Assembly: GCA_027484885.1 (NCBI GenBank)
Contig: JAIXSD010000289.1
Span: forward strand, 1 to 6,656
DNA from: Rubrivivax sp.
GTDB lineage: Bacteria; Pseudomonadota; Gammaproteobacteria; Burkholderiales; Burkholderiaceae_C
Reading direction: 5' to 3'
Length of the DNA stretch: 6,656 bases
Shown piece by piece: positions 6,652 to 6,656 of this stretch. Position numbers and translations under genes: made by a program. The notes beneath the pieces were generated by a model. That model made no database searches, was not told the origin of the DNA, and worked only from the letters and a program-made list of their open reading frames with translations. Positions within the stretch are counted from its first letter, which is position 1; every line of letters starts with the position of its first letter.

Positions 6652-6656
6652 CAACA

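Overview
The window is GC-rich, with strong GCC/CTG/CGC codon bias. It carries a PEP-CTERM exported protein, a predicted sigma-28 (FliA) flagellar promoter and a soluble multi-domain histidine kinase. Together these suggest a motile, exopolysaccharide-producing betaproteobacterium, most likely in Burkholderiales (Rubrivivax/Leptothrix/Roseateles type). That placement is inferred from gene content and style, not from a database match.

Layout: (1) 1-1674 (+) is the 3' part of cpdB, a periplasmic 2',3'-cyclic-nucleotide 2'-phosphodiesterase/3'-nucleotidase whose N-terminus lies outside the window. (2) 1750-3032 (+) is a TetR-family repressor gene followed by a gene for a small secreted cupin. 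Each has, in its upstream region, a copy of the same 16-bp palindrome (TATCTA-N4-TAGATA), and a clear intrinsic terminator separates them. This looks like a self-contained repressor/target module. (3) 3033-3280 is intergenic and holds a perfect 10-bp GC hairpin. (4) 3281-5374 (+) encodes a cytosolic histidine kinase with a helical TPR-like sensor region, a long coiled coil and HisKA plus HATPase domains; no response regulator is in view. (5) 5423-5731 (-), convergent with the kinase, encodes a 102-residue protein resembling the two ends of a flagellar rod protein joined by a Gln/Ala-rich linker. It is preceded by a near-consensus FliA promoter. (6) 6005-6637 (+), divergent from it, encodes a PEP-CTERM protein with signal peptide and C-terminal sorting signal.

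The most interesting items are the FliA-driven miniature flagellar rod-like gene lying outside any visible flagellar cluster, and the TetR/cupin pair tied together by duplicated operators, with a nearly leaderless repressor mRNA and a cupin whose canonical Glu and Asn ligand positions are replaced. Apart from the TetR/cupin pair, the genes look like independent transcription units rather than one pathway.
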